The translations under genes and the position numbers were made by a program. Source: Candidatus Gastranaerophilales bacterium (GTDB lineage: Bacteria; Cyanobacteriota; Vampirovibrionia; Gastranaerophilales; Gastranaerophilaceae). Taken from it: a DNA stretch of 47,937 nucleotides. Below the pieces are notes generated by a model. It was given only the letters and a program-made list of their open reading frames with translations. It was not told where the DNA came from and ran no database searches. The stretch covers positions 1 through 47,937 of the forward strand of contig CALVAT010000006.1 of NCBI GenBank assembly GCA_944325565.1. Reading direction: 5' to 3'. Shown in pieces: positions 25,655 to 34,730 of this stretch (positions are counted from its first letter, which is position 1; each line of letters opens with the position of its first letter).

Positions 25655-26395
25655 ATGTTTAAAAGTACAAATCCTGTGTTATCAAGAATGGATAACAGTG
25701 ATATACAAATGTTAAACAGCGTTCCGATGACAGTTAACGGTACAATCGGAAAAACATTTGCGCTTATTTTGATTGCGCTTGTTGCTGCTGCAGCTATGGT
25801 TTATGAAGCTATGATGGGCTATACCGATAAAATGATGATGGTTATGGGTATTGCGCTGGTTGCTGCTTTGATAAGCGGTTTGGCGGCCTGCTTTTTGCCG
25901 AAATTTACAAAATTTTTGGCACCTGTGTATGCCTTTGCAGAGGGGGCGTTATTAGGCGGTATATCAATATTCCTTGAGGTAAAGTTTCCGGGGATTGCTA
26001 TTCAGGCAATTTCTGGCACATTTATTGCGTTTTTGGTTATGCTTTTCTTATACAGGGTAAAAGCTATCAGAGCCACTGAAAAATTCCGTGCGACAATAAT
26101 GACGGCTTTATTCACTATAATGATAATCTATCTTGTTGATTTAGTTGGAAGTTTCTTCCATTTTTCCATACCGTTTGTATCAGGCAACGGTGTGATGGCG
26201 ATTGTATTTAGTGCAATAGTTGTTCTTATTGCTTCATTAAGTCTTATTCTGGATTTTGATTTTATTGAAAAAGGCGCACAGAATTTATTGCCAAAAGACT
26301 TTGAATGGTACGGAGCTTTCGGACTGACAGTCACTCTGGTATGGCTGTATATCGAAATTTTAAGACTTGTAGCATTGTTAAGAGGAGATGAGTAA
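25655..26395 (+). CDS. Bax inhibitor-1/YccA family membrane protein
   Basis: 246 aa with ACGGAGG ahead of the ATG. Seven hydrophobic helices starting at ~34, ending with the family's semi-buried C-terminal segment (SLILDFDFIEKGAQN ... FEWYGAFGLTVTLVWLYIEILRL) with conserved acidic residues. Members of this branch (often annotated YccA/BI-1, COG4760) include pH-regulated calcium-leak channels; in bacteria the role is poorly defined. Probably monocistronic, with a strong terminator right behind. Confidence 0.92.
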   Translation: MFKSTNPVLSRMDNSDIQMLNSVPMTVNGTIGKTFALILIALVAAAAMVYEAMMGYTDKMMMVMGIALVAALISGLAACFLPKFTKFLAPVYAFAEGALLGGISIFLEVKFPGIAIQAISGTFIAFLVMLFLYRVKAIRATEKFRATIMTALFTIMIIYLVDLVGSFFHFSIPFVSGNGVMAIVFSAIVVLIASLSLILDFDFIEKGAQNLLPKDFEWYGAFGLTVTLVWLYIEILRLVALLRGDE

Positions 26396-26398
26396 TAA

Positions 26399-26430
26399 TA
26401 AAAAGCCCTTATTTTAAGGGCTTTTTTATT
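26399..26430. terminator. Bidirectional intrinsic terminator
   Basis: AAAAGCCCTTA-TTT-TAAGGGCTTTT, flanked by A-run and T-run. It serves both the BI-1 gene and the convergent subtilase gene. Confidence 0.92.
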
Positions 26431-28096
26431 TATTATTTTTTATGGATTCTATTAATTTTTGCGGGTTTATCAACCGTCCAACATAAACTCCTGTATTGTT
26501 ATTTTTGCATTCATCTGAGGTCTCCAGTGCTTTTTCCCAAAATTCCTGAGGCGAAATTTGGGGATTTACCTGTTTGGCAAGAGCATACATCCCTGCAAGC
26601 CATGGTGTAGACCAGCTCATGCCGCCATCGTTGCCTTCGTAGCGGTATCCGTCTTTACTATGATAGTCCGCTACTGTTCTGTGATCCATCGGAACGAGCA
26701 GAAGTTTGTCTTTGTTTCTGTACATATTGCCACTTTCTGATTTTTTCAACCAGAACGCCCCTGCTTCATAGCCTTCAGGATTATTAGGGTCTGTGACGGG
26801 ATTACGGTTTGCGCCGTTAGTTTCCATTCCGTATTGTTCCTTAAGAGCTGTGCTTACAACAAATACTCCTTCTTTTTTTGCTCTTTCAACAGCAGCAAGA
26901 AGTTTATCATAACCGGGAGCATATTTGTCGAATCCCCAGCTTATTGATATAACGGGGATTTTTTTGTCCGACGGCAGATTTTTATTCATATCAAGAATTT
27001 TGTTAATTGCATTTGCATACGGAGTGTTGTCGAATGCCTCTCCTGTTTTTTCCAGAGCTTGTATTTGTTCTTCTAATAGTTGAACAAATTCTGTATCATC
27101 TTTGTTGTTCTCTATTGCTTTTAAAAGATTATTTTTGTATTCTTCAATATTCTCCGGCGAATTTGTGCAGTTAATTGCGCCAAAATAGACTAAATCACTA
27201 TCCGGAGCAACACCGGTTGTTTTGCCGACAGCAATTGATGCTACTGCTGCACCGTGCATCTGTGCGTTAGTACGGTTCATTTCTTTTGTATTTATATTTT
27301 CAAGGTGAACAAGGTTGGAAGAATATTCTCTGTGTTCTCCAAGCGGCTGATCGATTATAGCAATTGTTATACCTTTACCGGTAATGCCCTGACTGTGAAG
27401 ATTTCTTATACCCAATCCTGGGTCTTTCATTTTTTCTTTATATTCATCAACTATTTTTTTCTGTTCATCTGATAGTACTGTTGTGTTGTCAATACACAGG
27501 TCAAGAAGTTCTTCTTTTGATAGTTTTAGTTCGCTTATATCACAATTTCTTGCATCCTTTATATCCGGGTGGCTGCCTGTCGGAATCTCTGTAAAATTTT
27601 TTATTTTTGTTATTTCGGGCTCAGGAAGCTGAGGGTCATAAATAAAATCGGGATCGAGTTCCTTGCATATTCTTTGCTGTTCTTCAGAGAGTATGGTTGA
27701 CATATTGTCTATTACAATACCGGCAAACTGTTCTTTTGTTAAATTCAACCCCGACAGGTCGCTCCAGCTGGTAAAAGGTACTCCCTGAGAATTTTTGCGC
27801 AGTTCACTTATATCTTTAATTTTTTTATATATGCTCGAGTAGTTTTCGTAAGGTGCAAATTTTTCTTTTTTGAAAATATCAGTTGGTTTTTTTTCTTCTG
27901 GTTGATTGAGAGAAGTCGTTGTTTTTTCAAGCACCAGCCCTTCCATTGAATCTCCGACTGTCATACCAGCCTTAACACCGTTTAGGGGAATTGTTGGATT
28001 GGCCTTTTTAAAAGAATCAATTTCCGTTTGCTCTATAATATTGTTGCTGTTTATATCAAGCTTACTCAGCAGTGATTTTATATTTTCCCAGCCCAT
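26426..28096 (-). CDS. Subtilisin-like (S8) protease with N-terminal EF-hand
   Basis: 556 aa. Residues 14-25 form an EF-hand/dockerin-type loop (D-x-N-x-N-N-x-I-x3-E). Two similar helical units follow (about 110-150 and 185-225: LTKEQFAGIVIDN / LSKEELLDLCIDN). The S8 catalytic domain starts near 230: Asp249 in IAIIDQPLG, His281 in MHGAAVASIAVG and Ser494 in GGMSWSTPWLAG. The usual oxyanion Asn segment (GN) reads VFVVSTALKEQ, so activity may be altered. No signal peptide is visible, so either a cytoplasmic enzyme or export by an unrecognised route. Start by ATG with a weak ribosome binding site. Confidence 0.9.
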   Translation of the reverse strand: MGWENIKSLLSKLDINSNNIIEQTEIDSFKKANPTIPLNGVKAGMTVGDSMEGLVLEKTTTSLNQPEEKKPTDIFKKEKFAPYENYSSIYKKIKDISELRKNSQGVPFTSWSDLSGLNLTKEQFAGIVIDNMSTILSEEQQRICKELDPDFIYDPQLPEPEITKIKNFTEIPTGSHPDIKDARNCDISELKLSKEELLDLCIDNTTVLSDEQKKIVDEYKEKMKDPGLGIRNLHSQGITGKGITIAIIDQPLGEHREYSSNLVHLENINTKEMNRTNAQMHGAAVASIAVGKTTGVAPDSDLVYFGAINCTNSPENIEEYKNNLLKAIENNKDDTEFVQLLEEQIQALEKTGEAFDNTPYANAINKILDMNKNLPSDKKIPVISISWGFDKYAPGYDKLLAAVERAKKEGVFVVSTALKEQYGMETNGANRNPVTDPNNPEGYEAGAFWLKKSESGNMYRNKDKLLLVPMDHRTVADYHSKDGYRYEGNDGGMSWSTPWLAGMYALAKQVNPQISPQEFWEKALETSDECKNNNTGVYVGRLINPQKLIESIKNNK

Positions 28097-28191
28097 GAAA
28101 ATGCCTTTTTATTTTATTACCTGAGGTTAATATCGGCATTTTCCTTTTGGGGCTTGAATTTTTTCTGTTTTTTTTTAAGAAATATTAATAA

Positions 28192-28875
28192 TCATCTTAT
28201 ATCAAAAAACTTGTGCACCTGACCGATGAGTCTTGTGTTGTGATAGTTTTTAGAAAAGTAGTTAAAGGTTTCCAGAATTTTTTCGTGCGAAACCTTTATT
28301 TTATTTTCTTCCATTTTAGGCTGAAGAATTACAGGTATATTATATTTTTTTGCAAGGTTTAAACACTCTTTTAACTCATAATCTTCAATAGAATCGTCAA
28401 ACACAAGTTTTGCAAACGTATCTTTGTTATTTTGTGTTGCAACATTAAGAAATTCATCGTGCTGAGTGAAAACATCGCCTATTTTTGCGCTGGAATCCAG
28501 TTTAAAATCCATGGAAATAATATCAACATAATCAATAATTGTTTTTAAAGCACCGGCTAGGGTTCCGTTTGTTTCAAGATAAATTTTGAGCTTCAATTTT
28601 TTTAGTTCCGGCAAAAACTCTTTCAAAAACTGATAGTGCAAAAGCGGCTCTCCGCCTGTTAAACTTACGGAATGTATTGCCTCAAGGTCAAAAGTTTTTA
28701 CGCGTTCAACCAGTGATTGAATGCTGTATTCTTCTCCGCGGTCAAATTCTGTATCACAGTAATCACACAAAAGATTGCACCCGCAAAATCTTATAAAAAG
28801 TTGTCTGTAGCCTATATAAGGCCCTTCCCCCTGTATTGAATCGAAAATTTCCGCAATTTTTGTTTTATCAGTCAT
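28192..28875 (-). CDS. queE: 7-carboxy-7-deazaguanine synthase QueE (radical SAM)
   Basis: 227 aa. DSIQGEGPYIG at 12-22 is the QueE hallmark. The radical-SAM iron-sulfur motif is C33-x3-C37-x2-C40. SLTGGEPLLH (SAM-binding GGE) follows. The enzyme converts 6-carboxy-tetrahydropterin to 7-carboxy-7-deazaguanine on the way to preQ0/queuosine. The start overlaps the dnaJ-like stop by 8 bp with AGGGAG upstream, so the two are translationally linked. The partner QueD is at 36515. Confidence 0.95.
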   Translation of the reverse strand: MTDKTKIAEIFDSIQGEGPYIGYRQLFIRFCGCNLLCDYCDTEFDRGEEYSIQSLVERVKTFDLEAIHSVSLTGGEPLLHYQFLKEFLPELKKLKLKIYLETNGTLAGALKTIIDYVDIISMDFKLDSSAKIGDVFTQHDEFLNVATQNNKDTFAKLVFDDSIEDYELKECLNLAKKYNIPVILQPKMEENKIKVSHEKILETFNYFSKNYHNTRLIGQVHKFFDIR

Positions 28876-29959
28876 TTAATAAATTCTCCCTGACATTGTG
28901 TTTTGAAATTAATTTTAACTGTTCGTATAACTCAATCTCTTTTGCTGTCATTTCTTTTGGCACAACTATTTTTACCGTAACAATCTGGTCGCCTTTTTTG
29001 TTGTTTTTTCCGTTAGAAGTGCCCTGCTGCGATAATCTGAATTTTTGGCCTGTTGAAGTATAAGGCGGGATTTTCATAGAAACATTTCCGCATAATGTGG
29101 GGACTTCAATATTTGCCCCCAGAACAGCTTCAAAAGGCGTTATGGGAATTTCGCACAGCACGTTGTTGCCTTCGTATTTAAAAAAGCTTGATTCTTCAAT
29201 ATCAATAAAAAGGTATAAATCCCCGCTTTTACCGCCGTTGTATCCTTTATTGCCCTCGTTAGCAATCCTTATTTTGGCGCCTTTTTTTACACCTACGGGG
29301 ATTTTTACGTTAAGTTTTTTGTGTATGGAAACTTCTCCGCTTCCTTTACACAGCGGGCATTTTGCACCGTTAATAAACCTTCTGCCTTCGCATTTCGGGC
29401 ATCTTTCACTGTGCAAAACATTGACTGTTCTGTTTGTACCTGAAATTGCCTCTGAAATTTTTATTGTAACGTTTAAATTTATATCTCTGCCGTTTTCCGG
29501 CTTAAGCTTTTTCTTTTCGGTTTTAGTCCTGCTATTTTTTTGTGAGTCGTTAGTAAATAATCCATCAAGGATATTTTCAAACACCTGTGAAAACGAACTT
29601 TTGTCGTGATGTTTTTCTTCTGTTTTGGTTTTTTGTTCGGGTTTAAAATCGGTTTTAGTTTGTGCGGATTCCGACTGTGAGTATGCTTTTTTTGCCTGTG
29701 TTTTCGAGGTTGAAGAGTAGGAGGATTTGAAGTTGAAGCCTTTAAGTATATCGTACTGGCTTCTTCTCTGTTCATCGGTTAAGACTTCGTAAGCTTCCGT
29801 AATCTCTTTAAAACGCAGTATGCTTTCCTGTGAGTTGTCATTTACGTCAGGATGCCATCTGCGCGCCTGTTTGCGGTATGCAGATTTTATCTGAGCCTCG
29901 TCAGCGTCGGGCTCAATCCCTAAAATGGCATATAAATCTTTCTGGTAATACTGGTTCAC
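28868..29959 (-). CDS. DnaJ-like (Hsp40) co-chaperone with half zinc domain
   Basis: 363 aa. The J-domain spans residues 6-70, with HPD at 36-38 (RRWHPDVND). A Ser/Thr/Lys-rich linker (75-165) replaces the Gly/Phe region. The cysteine domain has only two CxxC units (CPKCEGRRF ... CPLCKGSG), one zinc site instead of two. Beta-sandwich substrate-binding domains follow, ending near residue 355. It stimulates DnaK ATPase and delivers substrates. Probably a secondary J-protein rather than the housekeeping DnaJ, because there is no dnaK/grpE here and the zinc domain is halved. Confidence 0.9.
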   Translation of the reverse strand: MNQYYQKDLYAILGIEPDADEAQIKSAYRKQARRWHPDVNDNSQESILRFKEITEAYEVLTDEQRRSQYDILKGFNFKSSYSSTSKTQAKKAYSQSESAQTKTDFKPEQKTKTEEKHHDKSSFSQVFENILDGLFTNDSQKNSRTKTEKKKLKPENGRDINLNVTIKISEAISGTNRTVNVLHSERCPKCEGRRFINGAKCPLCKGSGEVSIHKKLNVKIPVGVKKGAKIRIANEGNKGYNGGKSGDLYLFIDIEESSFFKYEGNNVLCEIPITPFEAVLGANIEVPTLCGNVSMKIPPYTSTGQKFRLSQQGTSNGKNNKKGDQIVTVKIVVPKEMTAKEIELYEQLKLISKHNVRENLLND

Positions 29960-30016
29960 TGGTTTATCCGATTAATATAATACACATAAATATTATTAAT
30001 AATATTTTATCAAAAG

Positions 30017-31171
30017 TCAGATATTTGCAGCTTTATTTATTATATCAGGTATAGACTCAATTTCTTCATAGCTGATATCCGCTCTTAAAGAAATTCTAAC
30101 TCTTGCAGTATTTTGTGCAACAGTCGGATGTCTTATCGGCAGGAGGTAATATCCGTTATCGATTAAAACTTTTGATGCTTTAACGGCTGTTTTGTTCTCT
30201 CCCAGTATTACCGGCACTATGTGGCTGCTGCCTGTTGTTGTAAGATTCAATGCGGCAAGATTTTCTCTCAGTTTTTGTGCGGTTTTTAAAAGTTCCTGTC
30301 TTTGTGTTTTCAAATTCGGTATAACCTCTGTTATGACAAAATAAGAAAACGCGATATTTATCTCGGGGATTGCCGTAGAAAAGATAAGCGGTCTGCATTT
30401 GTTAATCAAATAGTTTATCAAAACCTCATGTCCGCTGCAAAATGCCCCCATTGAACCGATTGCTTTTCCAAAAGTTCCGACAATAAGGTCTATATCCTTT
30501 ATGCAGTTTTGTTCTTCCGCAATTCCGAGTCCTCTGCTTCCATAGACTCCGAATGCGTGTGCCTCGTCCACGACTAAAATCGCGTTATATTTGTTTTTAA
30601 GTTCAACAAGTTTGTTTAAGTCAGCAATATCCCCGTCCATGCTGAACAGTGATTCTGTCACAATTATAGCCGTATCATAGTCGTTTCTGTGCTTTTGCAA
30701 AAGCTCTTCAAGATGGTCGTAATCAAGATGTTTGTACCTGAACATTTTTGCTTTGGAAAGTTTTATGCCGTCTAATATGCTTGCATGGTTGAGTTTGTCG
30801 CAAAATACTACATCCTTTTTTGACAAAAGCGCAGACATAATCCCCGTGTTAGCGTGATAGCCGCTGTTAAAAATCAGTGATTTGTCTTTTCTGTACAGGG
30901 CCGAGAGCAGACACTCGAGTTTTGCATAAACATAGGAGCTGCCCGTAAGCAGTCTGGATGAGGCAGAGCCCATGGAAAAATCGGCAATTTTTAAAAAGTT
31001 ATTTAAAACTTTTCTGTCCTCTGCAATACCAAGATAATCGTTCGAAGAGAGGTTTAGATATTTTTTGTTATCTTCAAAAATATATTTTCCCGTTTTTTTT
31101 AAGGATATGAGTTTTCTTTCGCAGCAATTTTCCTTAAGTTCTTTAAGCTCACTAAAGTATCTTTCAAACAT
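30017..31171 (-). CDS. bioF: 8-amino-7-oxononanoate synthase (AONS family)
   Basis: 384 aa, alpha-oxoamine synthase fold. Motifs: YLNLSSNDYLGIAEDRKV near the N-terminus, SRLLTGSSYVYAKLE, VDEAHAFGVYGSRGLG (PLP Asp and His) and GTFGKAIGSMGA with the PLP Lys. It condenses pimeloyl-thioester with alanine in biotin synthesis. Glycine C-acetyltransferase (Kbl) is the main alternative, since no other bio gene is in the window. GGGAAT precedes the ATG. It follows the small membrane gene by 27 bp on the same strand. Confidence 0.88.
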   Translation of the reverse strand: MFERYFSELKELKENCCERKLISLKKTGKYIFEDNKKYLNLSSNDYLGIAEDRKVLNNFLKIADFSMGSASSRLLTGSSYVYAKLECLLSALYRKDKSLIFNSGYHANTGIMSALLSKKDVVFCDKLNHASILDGIKLSKAKMFRYKHLDYDHLEELLQKHRNDYDTAIIVTESLFSMDGDIADLNKLVELKNKYNAILVVDEAHAFGVYGSRGLGIAEEQNCIKDIDLIVGTFGKAIGSMGAFCSGHEVLINYLINKCRPLIFSTAIPEINIAFSYFVITEVIPNLKTQRQELLKTAQKLRENLAALNLTTTGSSHIVPVILGENKTAVKASKVLIDNGYYLLPIRHPTVAQNTARVRISLRADISYEEIESIPDIINKAANI

Positions 31172-31198
31172 AATTATTCCCTGTAATAGACTGTGTTT

Positions 31199-31585
31199 TT
31201 ATATAAATGATAAAGCCAGAAGAAGGCTTATTATCAATGTCAAAATCTGTATATTAGTGTAAAAGTGCACTTTCTCGTAACTTGCAAAATGTCCGATAAT
31301 AAAAGGTAAAAACAAAAATATCGGAAATATTGCACTGTAGACAGCATTTCCGGCAAACAGATTGCTGATGGAAAACCATATTATTGAAACAAAATATAAA
31401 ACAAACAGAATAGATATCACAACGGAATAGTAAGCAAAAAACTTAACCGCGTTTTCGAACTTGTACAACGCGAGTTTGCCTGTTATAAAACCTATTATTA
31501 AAAGCACGTTTGTGACAATAATAACCTTCAACGACAAAGGCAAAAGGCTTATGATTTTTATAACCTGAGCTGTATCAATATGCAT
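31199..31585 (-). CDS. Small four-helix membrane protein
   Basis: 128 aa with four hydrophobic segments (~10-32, 43-70, 80-100, 108-127). Its start overlaps the hydrolase stop by 11 bp, and bioF follows 27 bp later, so it lies inside a leftward operon. No motif or family recognised; function unknown. Confidence 0.8.
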   Translation of the reverse strand: MHIDTAQVIKIISLLPLSLKVIIVTNVLLIIGFITGKLALYKFENAVKFFAYYSVVISILFVLYFVSIIWFSISNLFAGNAVYSAIFPIFLFLPFIIGHFASYEKVHFYTNIQILTLIISLLLALSFI

Positions 31586-32435
31586 CGGCGGCCTCGCTTC
31601 CTATTGCAACAAGGTTTTTAGTCCCCTCAGGCGCATAATTTGAAAGGCTGTTTAAGAAGTCTATCGAGGTATTAAAAACAAAATCTCTTTCATTATCCAT
31701 AACAACAAGATGGTAGCTGTCTTCAAGTTCAATATACTTTCTTATGCTGGAACCGACGTTGCGGTAAACAAACTGTGAGCCTTTAACGCTTGTCAGGTCA
31801 TCTTCTTTTGCATGCATTAAAAGCACTGGGGCTTTGACTCTGAACATATTTTTTTGTGCAAATTTTGAGAGCTTTAAAAGTTCGTATATGCAAGACATCG
31901 GGTAATTGTCCAGAGCCTCTGTGTTTCTTTTTTGAAGTGCTGCAATCTTTTTTCTTAATACTTCATTCTTTAATCCGTAAGGCTCTCTCTCCGGAAAAGA
32001 GTAATAGTATCTTAAGATTGTGTGCAGCCCAAGCGGCATAAAGAAGTTGTACCACGGTATTGTCCAGCCGTCTAAAAACAGAGTGGTTGATAAAGAAACA
32101 ATGCCCCTTACTTCTCGGTATTCGGAAGCAATTGCCAGTGCAAGTACAGCGCCCATACACAAACCGCCCAGATATACCTCTTCATATTTCTGGGTTAAAT
32201 TTCTGTAGTGCATTGTTGAGTCTGTATACCAGTCTTCCCAGCGTACGGTTTTTATATTGATGGGGCTTGTGCCGTGTCCGGGCAGACAATAGCAATATAC
32301 ATCAAAGTCCGCTTCAAAAAATGCACGGCCCATCTTTTTCATCTCAAAAGGGCTGCCCGTCATTCCGTGGAATAGCAGAACAGCTCTTTTGCACTGGTTT
32401 TCGTGGATAAACTCAAAATCTAAACTCTGTCCCAA
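31575..32435 (-). CDS. Alpha/beta hydrolase with Cys in the nucleophile elbow
   Basis: 286 aa, TTG start with AAAGGT upstream. Carboxylesterase/Est30-type layout: oxyanion loop LLFHGMTGSPFEM (~20-32), nucleophile elbow GGLCMGAV, where the usual Ser is Cys93, acid in MHAKEDDLTS (Asp212/213) and His242 in EDSYHLVVM. No signal peptide. A Cys-His-Asp triad occurs in dienelactone hydrolases, so the protein may still be active, possibly on thioesters; this is inference. Its position upstream of bioF makes a link to pimeloyl-thioester supply conceivable (compare BioH) but unproven. Confidence 0.85.
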   Translation of the reverse strand: MGQSLDFEFIHENQCKRAVLLFHGMTGSPFEMKKMGRAFFEADFDVYCYCLPGHGTSPINIKTVRWEDWYTDSTMHYRNLTQKYEEVYLGGLCMGAVLALAIASEYREVRGIVSLSTTLFLDGWTIPWYNFFMPLGLHTILRYYYSFPEREPYGLKNEVLRKKIAALQKRNTEALDNYPMSCIYELLKLSKFAQKNMFRVKAPVLLMHAKEDDLTSVKGSQFVYRNVGSSIRKYIELEDSYHLVVMDNERDFVFNTSIDFLNSLSNYAPEGTKNLVAIGSEAADAY

Positions 32436-32538
32436 AGATATGTACCTTTTAATGATTGTCTAATCCGGTGTTGTCCGTCAGCCTGTTTTATTTTCGACTG
32501 ACAGAATACGCCATTTCAGCGTGTCACTCAAAATAATT

Positions 32539-33936
32539 TTAAGCTTTTTCCATATATCTTTCAAACAACTGATCCATAAGCTCAAGCGCCATATCGATTT
32601 CTTCATCGGATATGTACAATTGAGGAACGATTGTGATGATATTTTTAAAGTAGCCGCCGTTGTTAAGGATAAGACCGCATTTTTTACCTTTGTAGGTCAA
32701 ATCGCCTTTAAGACCGGCTTCTATAATTTCATCACAGAGTTCTCTTGCCGGAGCAAATCCGTCGTTTTCCGTTACTTCAACGCTCAGCGCAAAGCCAAGG
32801 CCGTTTACAGTACCGATATTTTTATATTTCTTTTCAAGAACTTTTAATCCGTCGAGGAATTTTTTACCTTTGCGTGCAATTTCTTTTTCGAGGTTTTCTC
32901 TTTCCTCTTCAAAGATACACATAACTTCATAGCCTGCACGTGTGCCAATCGGATTAGCCGCATAGGTCGAGTGAGTTCTTCCTGCAGGGAATACTTTCGG
33001 ATTGATGAGTTCTTCTTTTGCCCACATACCGGCAAGAGGGTTCATACCGTTTGTGATAGATTTAGCAAAAGTCATTGCATCGGGTTTTGCGCCGAAGTGT
33101 TCCATTGCCCAGAGTTTACCTGTTCTGAAACAGCCCATCTGTACTTCATCTACCATAAACAGGATGTTATGTTCATCAAGAACTTCTTTAAGCGCTTTGA
33201 AGTAACCTTTTGGCGGGACGATATATCCGCCTGTGCCAAGGAGAGGTTCTGCAATAAATCCGCCGAATTCGCAGTCTTTAGTTTTCGGGTCATAAACGCC
33301 GTTGTATTCGCTTTCAAATAATCTTGCGAACTGTTTTACACAGTACATTCCGCAGGTTTCGCAATTTTTGCCGTAGTGGCAGCGGAAGCAATAAGGGAAC
33401 GGAACAAAATGAGCAGTGTCGGAGATATGGCCGAAATGTTCTCTGTATCTGTAGCTGGAAGTTACCGCAGTTGTACCGATTGTTCTTCCGTGATAACCGC
33501 CCATAAATGCAAACATTCTCGGTTTTTTAGTGTAGTTTCTGATTAACTTGAGCATATCTTCGTTAACCTGGGCACCGCCTACGTTAAACTGGACACGGCC
33601 TTTGATTCCGTATCTGTCGATGTTTGCCTGTGCGATTTTTTTGGCCAGCAATGCTTTGTAATCGTAAACAAATCTTGAAGAAATTTGAGGCATTGTTTGA
33701 TACTGGTCCAGGACTGCGTTTAGCACTCTTTTGTTTTTATAGCCGAGGTTGCAGCTTGAATACCACATCTGTAAATCCAGGTAAGGTGTATCTTTGCCGT
33801 CGTACATATACGAACCTTCGCAATCTCTGAATATAGTTTGATCATCGTGATAATGAACAGTATCACCCCAGGAACAATATTCTTTGTCTATTGCTTTAAT
33901 TTCCTCATCCGATAACTGCATTTTTGTGCCGAGCAT
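32539..33936 (-). CDS. Class III PLP-dependent aminotransferase
   Basis: 465 aa with AAGGAG ahead of the ATG. Fold-type I motifs: GGYHGRTIGTTAVTSSY, FMVDEVQMGCFRTG with the PLP-ring Asp263, and FAKSITNGMNPLAG with Schiff-base Lys292. Late in the protein come RTHSTYAANPIG and the C-terminal domain. It belongs with ornithine/4-aminobutyrate/lysine-type aminotransferases; the substrate is not determinable. A Cys-rich insertion (Cys183, 186, 192, 195, 199) in the middle is typical of one subgroup. It sits 18 bp behind the MtnX-like phosphatase gene, in one operon. Confidence 0.92.
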   Translation of the reverse strand: MLGTKMQLSDEEIKAIDKEYCSWGDTVHYHDDQTIFRDCEGSYMYDGKDTPYLDLQMWYSSCNLGYKNKRVLNAVLDQYQTMPQISSRFVYDYKALLAKKIAQANIDRYGIKGRVQFNVGGAQVNEDMLKLIRNYTKKPRMFAFMGGYHGRTIGTTAVTSSYRYREHFGHISDTAHFVPFPYCFRCHYGKNCETCGMYCVKQFARLFESEYNGVYDPKTKDCEFGGFIAEPLLGTGGYIVPPKGYFKALKEVLDEHNILFMVDEVQMGCFRTGKLWAMEHFGAKPDAMTFAKSITNGMNPLAGMWAKEELINPKVFPAGRTHSTYAANPIGTRAGYEVMCIFEEERENLEKEIARKGKKFLDGLKVLEKKYKNIGTVNGLGFALSVEVTENDGFAPARELCDEIIEAGLKGDLTYKGKKCGLILNNGGYFKNIITIVPQLYISDEEIDMALELMDQLFERYMEKA

Positions 33937-33954
33937 TTTTTCTCTCTCCTTAAT

Positions 33955-34602
33955 TTATAACATTTTTATATATTCAGTTATTTCTTTAAACGATTTAAAT
34001 TCAATCAAATTATCGATTGGCGTACTTTTACCATACTGCAACAATTTCCCTTTCGCAAATAAAAAATCTGCATTTTTTGCAGCGCAAAAGTCTGATAATC
34101 CGTCCCCTGCGTACAATACCCGTTTTGTAACAATTCTGTTGGATTTTATTACATTACATTTGCACACGCCTGACCCAGGGGTGCAGGATTTATTGTAGTT
34201 GGGAAAAGATGTTTTGAATTTTCCATTTTTGATTTCAAGTTTATTGGAAAATATTTTTACACCAACAATATTATACTTTTTGAGTATCCTTTCAATAAAA
34301 TAATCGAATCCATCAGACACAATATAAAAATCAATCTCCTGAGATTTAAGGTAATTTAAAAAATCGCTAAAAGTTTCATCAATTTCAATAGAGTCGATAA
34401 ATTCGTTAAGAGAATTTTCGTCAACATTGTCAAAGAGCTGCATTTGTTTTTCAATGCATTCTTTAGAGCCGATTTTTCCCTTTATCCAATCATCCTCGAT
34501 ATCCAACCACTTTTTGTCAGCATAAAGACATAAAAATTTATTTAATGTGTCTTCTTTTGTGATAGTACCGTCAAAATCACAAAAGAATTGATAATTTTTC
34601 AT
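33955..34602 (-). CDS. HAD-superfamily phosphatase, MtnX/SerB-like
   Basis: 215 aa from the ATG at 34602 with AAAGGA upstream; an in-frame TTG 6 bp earlier is less likely. HAD motif I is CDFDGTITKED (Asp9, Asp11), motif II is YIVSDGFDYF, and motif IV is YAGDGLSDFCAA. The N-terminal pattern matches 2-hydroxy-3-keto-5-methylthiopentenyl-1-phosphate phosphatase (MtnX) and related phosphoserine-phosphatase-like enzymes. No other methionine-salvage gene is present, so the substrate stays open. First gene of an operon with the aminotransferase. Confidence 0.88.
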   Translation of the reverse strand: MKNYQFFCDFDGTITKEDTLNKFLCLYADKKWLDIEDDWIKGKIGSKECIEKQMQLFDNVDENSLNEFIDSIEIDETFSDFLNYLKSQEIDFYIVSDGFDYFIERILKKYNIVGVKIFSNKLEIKNGKFKTSFPNYNKSCTPGSGVCKCNVIKSNRIVTKRVLYAGDGLSDFCAAKNADFLFAKGKLLQYGKSTPIDNLIEFKSFKEITEYIKML

Positions 34603-34730
34603 AAACAATCCTTTAAAAAGATTTTATTATTATACAACAAACAAATTATTTTGTCTGTTTTAAAAGAGCCACATTTAACAAAATAATTCTGGTTATTGTA
34701 CAATAAATGTGAACATAACGAGGTGATATT

